Assembly: GCA_041488155.1 (NCBI GenBank)
Contig: JBGPOS010000053.1
Span: 1 to 28,877 of the forward strand
Reading direction: 5' to 3'
Source of the DNA: JBGPOS01 sp041488155
GTDB taxonomy: Bacteria > Chloroflexota > Dehalococcoidia > Tepidiformales > Tepidiformaceae
Length of the DNA: 28,877 nt
Shown: positions 7,644-15,663 of the stretch, piece by piece
Numbering within the stretch: position 1 is the first letter of the stretch
How the letters are laid out: each line of letters starts with the position of its first letter
Notes under the pieces: model-generated
The model's input: the letters and a program-made list of their open reading frames with translations, nothing else
The model's database searches: none
What the model was told of the DNA's origin: nothing
Position numbers and translations under genes: made by a program

Positions 7644-8933
7644 TCACACGACCGCAGCCCCACGCCCAGCGCCGAGCCGAGTCGCGAACCAATCGATCGT
7701 CCTCGCGAGCGCCAGGTCCAGAGTCCCCTCCTCTTCAAACAGGTGACCGGCGCCCTGCACAACCGCCACCTTCACCGCCGCACACCCATCGGCCGCAGCC
7801 AGAATGTCCGCAGCCAGTGGGTCAGCCCCTCCAACCACCACAAGTGTTGGCACAGCGAGGCCCCCAAAGTCCCGCCGCTCCGCTGGCGGGCCTCGCAGCA
7901 CGAGCGCCGCGGGATGGCTGCGACCGGCACGGACCGCCTCCAGCGCCACCACGCCCCCGAGGCTCGATCCCGCTACTCCGACCCGGCGTCCGTCAATGTC
8001 CGGCTGCCTCCGAACCCAGCCCTCCACCGCCGCAAGGTCGTCGACGTAGGCGTCCATCCCGCGCGGGTCATGCGACGACTCCCCGTGTCCGCTCAGGTCG
8101 AAGAGCACCGTCGCGATCCCCGCTTCGAAGAGCTGATGGGCGATGACCACATTCCGTGGCGAGTCTTTGCCGCTCCCCAGCCCATGGACGAACACCACGG
8201 CCGGGAACGGGCCCTCGCCCGCCGGCGTGGCGAGCCGGACGGCGAGCCGAACACCATCCCGTTCGACCGTCGCCTCCCGCCGGTCACCGCCGGCTGGCTG
8301 CTTGGCGGCCTTCGCCAGAGCTGCCCTCACCTGGTCGTCCTCCACCGGCCGGAAGTCAGCGTAGAACTGCCCGATCGCCCAAAAATCCCGCTCCACCGCC
8401 ACGCACACGACCTCGTCCGCCTCCGAACGCATCTTCTCAATTGTCTCGGGGGGGCCGACCGGCACCGCCAGGATCACCCGCCGCGCCCCGGCCCCCTTCA
8501 TCGAGCGCACCGCCGCGATCGCTGTCGCGCCGGTCGCGATCCCGTCGTCTACCACAATGACATCCCGCCCCTTCGCCGGCGGTCTCATCTGGCCGTCGAA
8601 CGCCTCCTCGCGCCGGCGCGCCTCCGCCGCCTGCCGTCCCTGCTCTTCGGCCAGGTAGCGCCCACGCGCGCCCGTCTCGTCGACGAGCCGCTCGTTGAGA
8701 TAGCAAACGCCGTCTGACGTGATCGCCCCTATCGCCAGCTCTGGCTGCCCCGGCGCTCCCAACTTCCGCGCCACCACAACGCCGAGCTCGCCACCCAACA
8801 CTTCGGCCACCTCAGCGGCCACTGGCACGCCTCCACGGGGGATCGCCAGTACCAGCGGACGCTCGATTCCCCGCCCCTGCAGGGCCTTCGCCAGCTGCTT
8901 GCCAGCGTCGACCCGATCGCGAAACAGCACCAT
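7644..8933 (-). CDS. Phosphoribosyltransferase-alpha/beta hydrolase fusion
   Basis: Predicted 429-residue two-domain protein. Residues 1 to about 215 form a type I phosphoribosyltransferase domain with an intact PRPP loop (VIVVDDGIATGAT, 125-137) and a PRGGVPVA loop near the N-terminus. Residues from about 220 form an alpha/beta hydrolase (dienelactone hydrolase-like) with oxyanion segment FVHGLGSGKDS, nucleophile elbow GSSLG (Ser324), acid in GGADPL and histidine in GAGHLFEE. ATG at 8933 is chosen because GGGAGGTG lies 5 nt ahead; the longer frame upstream is arginine-rich and unsupported. It converges on the Lon-like gene with 42 bp between stops. This fused architecture recurs in several high-GC bacteria, but its reaction is not established. 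Both domains look catalytically complete. Confidence 0.88.
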   Translation of the reverse strand: MVLFRDRVDAGKQLAKALQGRGIERPLVLAIPRGGVPVAAEVAEVLGGELGVVVARKLGAPGQPELAIGAITSDGVCYLNERLVDETGARGRYLAEEQGRQAAEARRREEAFDGQMRPPAKGRDVIVVDDGIATGATAIAAVRSMKGAGARRVILAVPVGPPETIEKMRSEADEVVCVAVERDFWAIGQFYADFRPVEDDQVRAALAKAAKQPAGGDRREATVERDGVRLAVRLATPAGEGPFPAVVFVHGLGSGKDSPRNVVIAHQLFEAGIATVLFDLSGHGESSHDPRGMDAYVDDLAAVEGWVRRQPDIDGRRVGVAGSSLGGVVALEAVRAGRSHPAALVLRGPPAERRDFGGLAVPTLVVVGGADPLAADILAAADGCAAVKVAVVQGAGHLFEEEGTLDLALARTIDWFATRLGAGRGAAVV

Positions 8934-8975
8934 CGCCGCACCTCCCGAGGACTTCTTTCCACGCGTCGCCCCGCC

Positions 8976-8981
8976 AGCGTA
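8976..8981 (-). promoter_or_regulatory. Possible -10 box for the fusion gene
   Basis: On the minus strand TACGCT, about 42 nt before the ATG at 8933. It matches the local TAnnnT pattern only. Confidence 0.25.
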
Positions 8982-9104
8982 CCCCTTCCTCGCCCCACAC
9001 CTTCGTCCGAAGCGGCCCACCATCCGGCCCCGCTTGGCCCTCTGTTGACGCCCATCCCGCCCGGACGCCCGCCGCTCGCGCACGGAGGGCAGTTGGCATC
9101 TGCG

Positions 9105-9824
9105 CTACAGCGCCAACCAGCCGTTCCGCGCCGCCACCATCACCGCTTCGGTCCTGCTCCCCGCTTCCAGCTTCCCCAGGATCGCACCGACATGGAACTT
9201 CACAGTGTGCTCGCTGATGCCCAGCCGTTTCGCAATCCCTTTGTTGGGCAGCCCGAGCGCCATCGCCCTCACCACGTCCAGCTCTCGTGGTGTGAGCTCC
9301 TCAGCGCTCGTCCCGTCAGCCCAGCGAGCGCCTGGGCCCGCGTCCAACACAGCGGCCACCTCGGCATCTACCACGACGAAGCCTCGCACCACTGCCCGCA
9401 CGGCCGCCGTCAGGTCTTCAGCTGTCGTCTCGCCGGCAAGGTAAGCCCTCGCCACCTGCGGCTGGGTTCTTGTCGCGCCCCGAAACTCCGCTGCCGAGTC
9501 TGCGACGAGCACCACACCTACCCCAGCACGTCGCCTCCCGAGGACAGCTGCGGCATCACCCGGCTTCCCGCCGGTCGCTACCACGAACACCTCGGCTTCA
9601 CCGGCCTGCACCCTAACCTCGTCTACATTCCCCGCTTCCTCGACGACTCGTATCCCACAACTCCCGTCCAACATCGAACGCAGCTCCGCCCGGATGGTCG
9701 GGTTGCGCGCGACCACCACCACCCGGGGCGCTCCCGGCCACGAGCCCAACGCGCCGTCCACCCGGCTGTGCGTCGTCGTTGCGCGAACTCCTTTGCTAGT
9801 CGTCCTCAGCCTCCTCACTTCCAT
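9105..9824 (-). CDS. LuxR-family regulator with degenerate receiver
   Basis: Predicted 239-residue transcription regulator. The C-terminal LuxR/GerE helix-turn-helix is complete (ELTPRELDVVRAMALG, then GISEHTVKFHVGAILGKL, about residues 175-220). The N-terminal part (VVVVARNPTIRAELRSML, about 34-51) folds like a response-regulator receiver. The conserved phospho-acceptor Asp is missing, though: the strand reads VFVVATGG where a D is expected. It therefore probably does not take a phosphate in the usual way. It follows the HtrA-like gene by 41 bp on the same strand and may be cotranscribed with it, hinting at a stress-response pair. The start is uncertain; ATG at 9824 is the furthest sensible one, and an in-frame GTG about 22 codons in is an alternative. 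Confidence 0.83.
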   Translation of the reverse strand: MEVRRLRTTSKGVRATTTHSRVDGALGSWPGAPRVVVVARNPTIRAELRSMLDGSCGIRVVEEAGNVDEVRVQAGEAEVFVVATGGKPGDAAAVLGRRRAGVGVVLVADSAAEFRGATRTQPQVARAYLAGETTAEDLTAAVRAVVRGFVVVDAEVAAVLDAGPGARWADGTSAEELTPRELDVVRAMALGLPNKGIAKRLGISEHTVKFHVGAILGKLEAGSRTEAVMVAARNGWLAL

Positions 9825-9865
9825 CGTGGCCGACCAGCCTCGCGCCGTGAAGAGGCCGCCCCGAC

Positions 9866-10777
9866 CTACTCCCGCTCTCCCACGGTCACCGTCAGCGACA
9901 CGGGCTCGCCGCCGCGCAAGGCGACCACTGGCGTCGCTTGGCCAACACTCTCGGGCCCGAGCTGCGTCTGCAGGTCACTGGTGTCTCGGAGCGACTCGTC
10001 GCCCAGGCTCACCAGGATGTCGCCGACGAGCAGGCCGCCCCCCTCAGCCGGGCTCCCTGCCTCTACACTGACCACCAGTAACCCCGTCTCCTGCGCCCTC
10101 CCCAGCTTCGCCGCCTGTGCTTCTGAGATCCGTGCCGGTTGACTGCCTATTCCCAGGTACCCTCTGCTCACTCGACCGTGCTTCAACAGCAGGGCCACCA
10201 CCCTTCCCACGTCGGCCACGGGGATCGCGAGCCCCGCCCCACGCCCTGGCCCAGAGGTGTTGAGCCCCACCATCCGCCCGCTCGCATCGATCAACGGACC
10301 GCCCGAAAATCCGGGATAGAGGGTGGCCTCCGTGCGGATAAGCCCCTCGATCTTGCCCCCACGCCTCGTCCGCCACGGCCCTTCGAGCGCACTGACAATC
10401 CCAAGTGAAGCCATCGCCCCCCCGGGACCCGGCCTGCCGACGGCGAGCACGACCTCCCCGACCCGCATCGCTTCGACCCGGCGCTCGATCGCTTTCATGT
10501 CCTTCTGTTCCACGCGCAGCACCGCCAGGTCCGTTCCTGGATCCCGGCCCGCCAGCTTCGCGGGCGCCTCAGTCCCAGCCTCGAACCCAACCGTGATTTC
10601 CTCGTCCCGCTCAATCACGTGGTCGGCCGTAACGACCACGCCCGCGGCCCAGGCGATGCCGCTGGCGCTGACACCGCGCCTCGCGTTCACGGTCACCGTC
10701 GATTGCCCGGCCTTAGCCACCGCTTCGGCCATCGCCTCCGAAAGTTGCTCAAGAGCTGTTGTGGCTTTGCCCGCCAT
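9866..10777 (-). CDS. HtrA-like trypsin-fold protease with PDZ domain
   Basis: Predicted 303-residue S1C-type serine protease. The catalytic triad is visible: His53 (TADHVI), Asp83 (GTDLAVL) and Ser158 (GFSGGPL). A single PDZ domain follows from about residue 205 (GYLGIGSQP, then SPAEGGGLLVGDILVSLG). HtrA/DegP proteins normally carry a signal peptide or an N-terminal membrane anchor. Here the N-terminus (MAGKATTALEQLSEAM) is a polar amphipathic helix with neither, so the enzyme is likely cytosolic or exported by an unusual route. GAAGGAGGA lies just ahead of the ATG, which supports this short start. It is first in a likely operon with the LuxR-type regulator and is divergent from the CoA-transferase at 10954. 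Substrates unknown. Confidence 0.88.
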   Translation of the reverse strand: MAGKATTALEQLSEAMAEAVAKAGQSTVTVNARRGVSASGIAWAAGVVVTADHVIERDEEITVGFEAGTEAPAKLAGRDPGTDLAVLRVEQKDMKAIERRVEAMRVGEVVLAVGRPGPGGAMASLGIVSALEGPWRTRRGGKIEGLIRTEATLYPGFSGGPLIDASGRMVGLNTSGPGRGAGLAIPVADVGRVVALLLKHGRVSRGYLGIGSQPARISEAQAAKLGRAQETGLLVVSVEAGSPAEGGGLLVGDILVSLGDESLRDTSDLQTQLGPESVGQATPVVALRGGEPVSLTVTVGERE

Positions 10778-10919
10778 GCTGTCCTCCTTCGGCCCGGCCC
10801 GGGTCCTATCGCAGTGTCGTGCGTTCCGCGCTCCACGGGATCACCCATTTGGGCAGGTACCTGCCCCGCCGTTCGGGCGACGCCACGTTCGAGGTGCGCA
10901 CTCGACTTCACCGTGGGCG

Positions 10920-10925
10920 TACACT
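10920..10925 (+). promoter_or_regulatory. -10 box for the second CoA-transferase
   Basis: TACACT, 28 nt before the ATG at 10954, followed by a GGAGG ribosome-binding site near 10942. It lies in the 176-bp spacer between divergent genes. No convincing -35. Confidence 0.4.
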
Positions 10926-10953
10926 CTGACTCAGTTCCACCCCGGAGGCTTGC

Positions 10954-12171
10954 ATGCCGGCGCTTGATGGCTTGAAGGTACTCGACCTCACCCAGTACGA
11001 AGCCGGCACCACCTCCACCCAGTACCTCGCCTGGTTCGGGGCGACCGTCGTCAAGGTCGAACGACCCGGCGTCGGCGACCCCGGCCGCTCGACCGCTGGC
11101 CCCGGCAAAGACTCGCTCTACTTCCTCACGTTCAACCACAACAAACGAAGTGTCGCTATCGACCTCGATACCCCCGAAGGTCGCGACCTCTTCCTCCGCC
11201 TGGCGCCTCGCTTCGATGTCGTTGTCGAGAACTTCTCGCTCGGAACCATGGAAAAGCTCGGCCTGGGCTACGAAGTCCTCAAGACCGTTCACCCCGGCCT
11301 GATTTATGCCACCGTCAAAGGCTTCGGCACCTACGGCCCGTACAGCAAGTTCAAGTGCTTCGACATGGTCGCCCAGGCGGCTGGCGGCTCCTTCAGCGTC
11401 ACCGGCGTCCCCGAGGGACCCCCTATGCGGCCCGGCGCCACCTTCGGCGATACCGGCTCAGGCATGCACTGCGCCATGGGCATCATGGCCGCATACATCC
11501 AGCGCCAGCGCACCGGCAAGGGCCAGGTCGTCGAGATCGCCATGCAGGAAACCATCGCCAATTTCATGCGCGAACCCATGTCCCAGCGCGAATGGCGTGC
11601 CAGCCCGATCGCCCGCCGGGGCAACCGCACCGTTTCCCCCACCGACCTCTACCCCTGCGCCGGCGGCGGCCCCAACGATTACATGTACATCATGATCGTC
11701 ACCACTCGCATGTGGGACGCCTTCGTCACCGCTATCGACCGGCCCGAGCTCGCCGCTGACCCGCGCTTCGCCACCGTCCGCGACCGCCATCAGCACGGCG
11801 ACGAACTCCACGCCGAGATCTCGGCCTGGACCCGGCAGCATCCCAAGTTCGCCGCCATGGAGATCCTCGGCGCCGCCGGTGTCCCCTGTAGCGCGATCTA
11901 CGACTCGGAAGACATCTTCAACGACCGACACCTCCAGGCTCGCGACATGATCAAGACCATCCACCATCCGGTAGCCGGCGACGTGCAGATGCTCGCCCCA
12001 CCCATCCACCTCAGCGACTCAAGCGTGGAGATGATCCCCGCCCCGCTATTGGGCCAGCACACCGCCGAAGTCCTCCGCGAGGAGCTCGGGCTCACGCTCG
12101 ACGAAGTCACGTCGCTCGTCGCGTCCGGGATCCTCGGGATGCGAGAAGTGCCAGCTCCCGCGCCTGCCTAG
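10954..12171 (+). CDS. CaiB/BaiF family III CoA-transferase
   Basis: Predicted 405-residue CoA-transferase, a paralogue of the one at 3625. Typical blocks are LKVLDLTQYEAGTTST at the N-terminus, NHNKRSVAIDLDTPEGRDLF, and KGFGTYGPYSKFKCFDMVAQ. The catalytic aspartate of the last block is Asp137. GVPCSAIYD and GQHTAEVL appear towards the C-terminus as usual. A GGAGG site precedes the ATG at good distance. Its stop shares the palindrome CTAG with the stop of the convergent SsuD-like gene, so the two genes end on the same four bases. No dedicated partner enzyme is adjacent on the same strand. The carboxylic acid substrate is unknown. Confidence 0.93.
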   Translation: MPALDGLKVLDLTQYEAGTTSTQYLAWFGATVVKVERPGVGDPGRSTAGPGKDSLYFLTFNHNKRSVAIDLDTPEGRDLFLRLAPRFDVVVENFSLGTMEKLGLGYEVLKTVHPGLIYATVKGFGTYGPYSKFKCFDMVAQAAGGSFSVTGVPEGPPMRPGATFGDTGSGMHCAMGIMAAYIQRQRTGKGQVVEIAMQETIANFMREPMSQREWRASPIARRGNRTVSPTDLYPCAGGGPNDYMYIMIVTTRMWDAFVTAIDRPELAADPRFATVRDRHQHGDELHAEISAWTRQHPKFAAMEILGAAGVPCSAIYDSEDIFNDRHLQARDMIKTIHHPVAGDVQMLAPPIHLSDSSVEMIPAPLLGQHTAEVLREELGLTLDEVTSLVASGILGMREVPAPAPA

Positions 12172-13295
12172 GTCGCCACGAATCCCCGCGCGGCGATCAC
12201 CTCGTCTCGCGCGTCGCGCTTCGCCACCTCCGCCCGCACCATCGGGATCAGCTCTCGACCGTACTCCACTGCATCTGGCAGCGGTTCGAACCCGCGAATG
12301 AGGAACGTCGTCACACCCGCGTCGTAGTACGCCAGCAGCGATTCCGCCACCTGTTCCGGCGCCCCCACTAGCGCCGTCGTGTTGCCGTAGGCCCCCACCG
12401 CCGCCGCGATCGCCGTCCAGAGTCGCCCGTCGTGCACCTCGCCCTGTTCCGACAGGCTCAACAGCCGCTGCGACCCCACCGCCTGCGGCTTGTAGTTCGC
12501 AGGCGGAGATCCACCCGCCGGTCTCCGTAACGCCATAATCCGTTCGAGGTAGTCGTGCGCCTTCGCCCAGGCTTTCTCTTCCGTCGCCGCCAGGATCGGC
12601 CGAAACGAAACGCTGAACCTCGGGCTCCGTCCCCACCGGGCGGCCTCAGTGCGCACCGCGGCCATCTGCTCCTTGACCGCCGCTACCGGCTCGCCCCACA
12701 TCGCGTACACGTCCGCGTGCTTCGCCCCAACAGGCAGCGCCGGGCCGGAAATACCCCCGAAGTACACCGGCACGTGCGGTCGTTGCAACGGCTTGACTTC
12801 CGAGTAGGCCCTGGTCACGCGATAGAACTCCCCCTCGTAATCGAACGGACGCTCCTCCGTCCACGTCCGGCGCAGAATCTCCAGGTACTCGTCCGTCCGA
12901 CGGTAGCGCGCATCGTGGTCAACCCAGTCCCCATCGCGCGCCTGCTCCGCGTCGTTTCCCCCGGTGATGATGTGGAGGGCGATCCGCCCATTGGTGAAGT
13001 GATCCAGCGTCGCCGCCTTCCGCGCCGCAAGCGTTGGTGCGACGAACCCCGGCCGGTGCGCAATCAAGAACCCGAGTCGATCCGTCACTCCGGCGGTGTA
13101 CCCGGCCACGCTGAACCCATCGGGACCCGTCGAGCCGTAGCCGATGAGCACCCGGTCGAACCCCGCCTCCTCGTGTGCCCGCGCGAACTCCCGGATGAAC
13201 GTGGGCTCGATGTGCCCGCCCACGAGCGAAGCTGCGGGGCCGTCGAGCTCCGACGCCGGGCGCGTCCCGATCATCCCAATAAACTCGACCGGCAT
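12168..13295 (-). CDS. SsuD-like flavin-dependent monooxygenase (LLM class)
   Basis: Predicted 375-residue luciferase-like (beta/alpha)8 monooxygenase. It resembles FMNH2-dependent alkanesulfonate/nitrilotriacetate-type enzymes: HIEPTFIREFARAHEEAGFDRVL near the N-terminus, LGFLIAHRPGFVAPTLAARKAATLDHFTNGR, and IITGGNDAEQARDGDWVDHD, a flavin-site signature of the SsuD group. ATG at 13295 is chosen because the family begins with a short strand here (PVEFIGMIGTR) and the upstream extension is arginine-rich; AGGAGG lies 15 nt upstream, rather far. It is divergent from the sugar-kinase operon and convergent with the CoA-transferase, sharing CTAG at the stops. It would need a flavin reductase from elsewhere. 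Likely role: desulfonation or oxidation of a small organic compound; substrate not known. Confidence 0.88.
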   Translation of the reverse strand: MPVEFIGMIGTRPASELDGPAASLVGGHIEPTFIREFARAHEEAGFDRVLIGYGSTGPDGFSVAGYTAGVTDRLGFLIAHRPGFVAPTLAARKAATLDHFTNGRIALHIITGGNDAEQARDGDWVDHDARYRRTDEYLEILRRTWTEERPFDYEGEFYRVTRAYSEVKPLQRPHVPVYFGGISGPALPVGAKHADVYAMWGEPVAAVKEQMAAVRTEAARWGRSPRFSVSFRPILAATEEKAWAKAHDYLERIMALRRPAGGSPPANYKPQAVGSQRLLSLSEQGEVHDGRLWTAIAAAVGAYGNTTALVGAPEQVAESLLAYYDAGVTTFLIRGFEPLPDAVEYGRELIPMVRAEVAKRDARDEVIAARGFVAT

Positions 13296-13347
13296 CCGGT
13301 TTCCCCGGCCTCCTATGACGGGCCCGTCCAGCTTCGGACCGCGCCTC

Positions 13348-13353
13348 ACGATA
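13348..13353 (-). promoter_or_regulatory. -10 box for the SsuD-like gene
   Basis: On the minus strand TATCGT, in the 122-bp divergent spacer, about 52 nt before the ATG at 13295. It matches the local pattern; there is no clear -35. Confidence 0.35.
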
Positions 13354-13381
13354 GACGCGACCCCGCCCGCGTCGCAACGAC

Positions 13382-13387
13382 TATCAT
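13382..13387 (+). promoter_or_regulatory. -10 box for the kinase operon
   Basis: TATCAT, 30 nt before the ATG at 13418, back to back with the SsuD-like promoter. It implies a short leader of about 24 nt for the three-gene operon. Confidence 0.4.
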
Positions 13388-13417
13388 GCACCGCATCCTC
13401 GCCGCCGGTTCCTTGCC

Positions 13418-14719
13418 ATGCCTCCCCTCCTCCTCGGCATCGATATCGGCAGCAGCGCCGTCAAGGCCGCGGTCTTCCACCTCGGTGGAGACCAACTGTT
13501 CGCCACTCGTGTCCCCTGCCCGTCTGCGGGCGACTTCCCGCCCGAACGCTGGTGGGAAGCCACGATCGAAGCTGTCCGCCCTCTACCCCTCGCCGAAATC
13601 GTCGCGGCCGCCATCTGTGGACGCGGTGGCACCAACGTCTTCCTCGATTCCTCGGGCTCTGTCTGTGCTCCTTCCTGGGACGACGCTCGCGCTGCCCCCG
13701 GGGTGCGAGCTGCGCGCGACGAGTTCGCCAACACCCTCAGCCCGCAATCCCTCGCTCTCCTCGGCAAAGCCCGCTGGTGGCACGAGCGCCACGGCCCTGT
13801 GACCACGGCCTTTGCCGCCAAGGACTTCATCGCCCATCGCCTCACCGGTCAGTTCACCACCGACCCGGCCTCCGGCGGCACGCTCGGTCGGCCCATCCCA
13901 CCACTCCTCGCAGCCTCCGACCCCTGGTCCCTTGCGGGAATAGTGACATCTCAAGCCGCCGGCCTGTGCGGTCTCCCCGCTGACATCCCTGTGGCGGTCG
14001 GCTGGCACGACGGAGCCGCCGCCACCTTCGGGGCTGGCGCTGCGGCCGCCGGCGTCGCCCCCGTCACCCTGGGCACGAACGCCGTCTACCGGGTGGTCAC
14101 GACCCGGATTCCGCCCTCCCTTCACAAGTACTGGGACCTCACCCCTGGCCTTACCGTCACAGGCGGCGACATCCTCAACGCCGGTCTCGCGTACGCCTGG
14201 GCCCGCTCCCTTCTCGGCGATCCAGACCCGGTAAGTTCCGCCGCCGGCGCCTCAGGGGTTCTCTTCCTTCCGCAGCTCAGCGGTCGAATTGCCCCGGACC
14301 GCAATCTCGCCGCTCGCGCTGGTTGGCACGGCCTTCAACCATCATCCACCCCAGCCGACCTTCTCCGGGCGGTCCTCGAAGGGACCGCCTTCTCCCTTCG
14401 CCAGGTCCGGGACTGGCTCGCCACCCACGTCCTGGATGCCACCCGCACGGTCGCGACCGGCGGGGGCGCTCACAACCCGATCCAGGCGCAGGTCCTCGCC
14501 GACGTCCTCCAGCAGCCGGTCGACGTCGCCAACTGCGAAGAGGGCTGCCGCGGCGCCGCCCTCCTCGGAGCCGTCGCCGCGGGTATCGTCTCGCTCGAAC
14601 ACGCTCGCCTCGCCACACCTGCCTACACCCGCTATGCGCCGCAGCCCACCAGCGCCGCCGTGTACGATGAGGCCTATCAGCGCTTCCTCGCCCTCCAGCG
14701 GGCGACCGACGGGATATGA
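13418..14719 (+). CDS. FGGY-family carbohydrate kinase
   Basis: Predicted 433-residue sugar kinase of the xylulokinase/gluconokinase superfamily, transferring phosphate from ATP to a sugar or sugar acid. The N-terminal ATPase-core strand GIDIGSSAVKAAVF (7-20) is present, as are a SWDDARA substrate-site motif (86-92), the catalytic base Asp198 in GWHDGAAATFG, and the C-terminal adenosine-site loop ATGGGAHNPIQAQVLADVL. It is a little shorter than most xylulokinases (about 480-500), with loops trimmed. It leads an operon in which the next start overlaps its stop (ATGA). The partners, an EF0837-like amidohydrolase and a DgaE/SelA-like PLP enzyme, suggest the substrate is an unusual sugar acid or amino-sugar acid, not xylulose. 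The substrate is not decided by sequence. Confidence 0.9.
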   Translation: MPPLLLGIDIGSSAVKAAVFHLGGDQLFATRVPCPSAGDFPPERWWEATIEAVRPLPLAEIVAAAICGRGGTNVFLDSSGSVCAPSWDDARAAPGVRAARDEFANTLSPQSLALLGKARWWHERHGPVTTAFAAKDFIAHRLTGQFTTDPASGGTLGRPIPPLLAASDPWSLAGIVTSQAAGLCGLPADIPVAVGWHDGAAATFGAGAAAAGVAPVTLGTNAVYRVVTTRIPPSLHKYWDLTPGLTVTGGDILNAGLAYAWARSLLGDPDPVSSAAGASGVLFLPQLSGRIAPDRNLAARAGWHGLQPSSTPADLLRAVLEGTAFSLRQVRDWLATHVLDATRTVATGGGAHNPIQAQVLADVLQQPVDVANCEEGCRGAALLGAVAAGIVSLEHARLATPAYTRYAPQPTSAAVYDEAYQRFLALQRATDGI

Positions 14720-15663
14720 CCGAACCTCTCCCTCAGTCGACACCCCTGACCAGCCCTGAATGGGTCGACATCCACGCCCACATCGCTGGCCTCACTCCCT
14801 TCGGCGTCGACCCCACCACCCACGGTGTGGCGCAGGGCGTCGGGGTCCTGGTCGATGCCGGCAGCGCCCCTCCCGCCGAACTTCCGCGCCTCCTCGACGC
14901 GGTGCAGCAGGTCACCTCCACGACTGTCCTCGCCTGGGCCAACATCTGTGCCGAGGGCATCACCGGCGATGGTTGCCTCACTCACGACACCTCTGGCTGC
15001 GCCGCCCACGCCGCTCTACGCGCCCTTCCCGGCCGCGTTGTCGGGATCAAGCTCCAGGCAAGTAACACCCGCCTCGCCGCCCGGGCTCTCGACGCGATCG
15101 CAACAGCCAGCGAGGTTGCGAGCGCGTTCGAAGTCCCTCTCATGGTCCACGTGGGCAACGCCCCACCCACGATTCGCGAGGTTGCAGACGCTCTAAGACC
15201 GGGCGACATCATCACGCACTTCGCCCAAGGCAAACCCGACGGCGCGCTCGAAAACGGGCAGGTCCACCCGGCGCTCCGGCGGGCCCGCGAGCGAGGAGTC
15301 CTCTTCGATCTCGGTCACGGCGCAGGCAGCTTCTCGTTCGCAGTCATGGAACAGCTCCTCGCCCGGGGCTTTCCCCCGGACATCATCAGCACCGACCTTC
15401 ATCGCGGCAGCGCGTCGAGCCCCGTCGCCAGCCTCGCCGACTGCATGTCGAAGCTCCTCTGTCTCGGAATGACCCACGAATCCGTCATGACCGCCGTCAC
15501 CAGCGCACCCCGCGCCGCCCTCCACCTCCCGCCTCCCCGCCACCAGACGACCTTCTCCCTCAAGGAAGGGCCGTGGGTCGCGACCGACAGCTATGGCGCC
15601 ACCCGCGACTTCGCCCTCCGTTATGTCCCGTTCCCGATCCACGACGAGGCCCCCGATGCCTGA
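14716..15663 (+). CDS. EF0837/Atu3266-like amidohydrolase-superfamily metallohydrolase
   Basis: Predicted 315-residue binuclear metal hydrolase. All six metal ligands expected of the superfamily are visible: His20 and His22 (DIHAH), a carboxylatable Lys112 (VGIKLQ), His145 (MVHVG), His168 (ITHFAQG) and Asp227 (ISTDLH). The pattern matches the EF0837/Atu3266 subgroup, annotated as amidohydrolase or deacetylase, members of which cleave small acyl esters in vitro. The ATG overlaps the kinase stop and its own stop overlaps the next start by 8 nt, so it is tightly coupled to both. In other bacteria this subgroup sits next to a SelA-like PLP protein and a KDPG-type aldolase. The SelA-like protein is present here and a sugar kinase takes the other position. 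Substrate unknown. Confidence 0.88.
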   Translation: MTEPLPQSTPLTSPEWVDIHAHIAGLTPFGVDPTTHGVAQGVGVLVDAGSAPPAELPRLLDAVQQVTSTTVLAWANICAEGITGDGCLTHDTSGCAAHAALRALPGRVVGIKLQASNTRLAARALDAIATASEVASAFEVPLMVHVGNAPPTIREVADALRPGDIITHFAQGKPDGALENGQVHPALRRARERGVLFDLGHGAGSFSFAVMEQLLARGFPPDIISTDLHRGSASSPVASLADCMSKLLCLGMTHESVMTAVTSAPRAALHLPPPRHQTTFSLKEGPWVATDSYGATRDFALRYVPFPIHDEAPDA

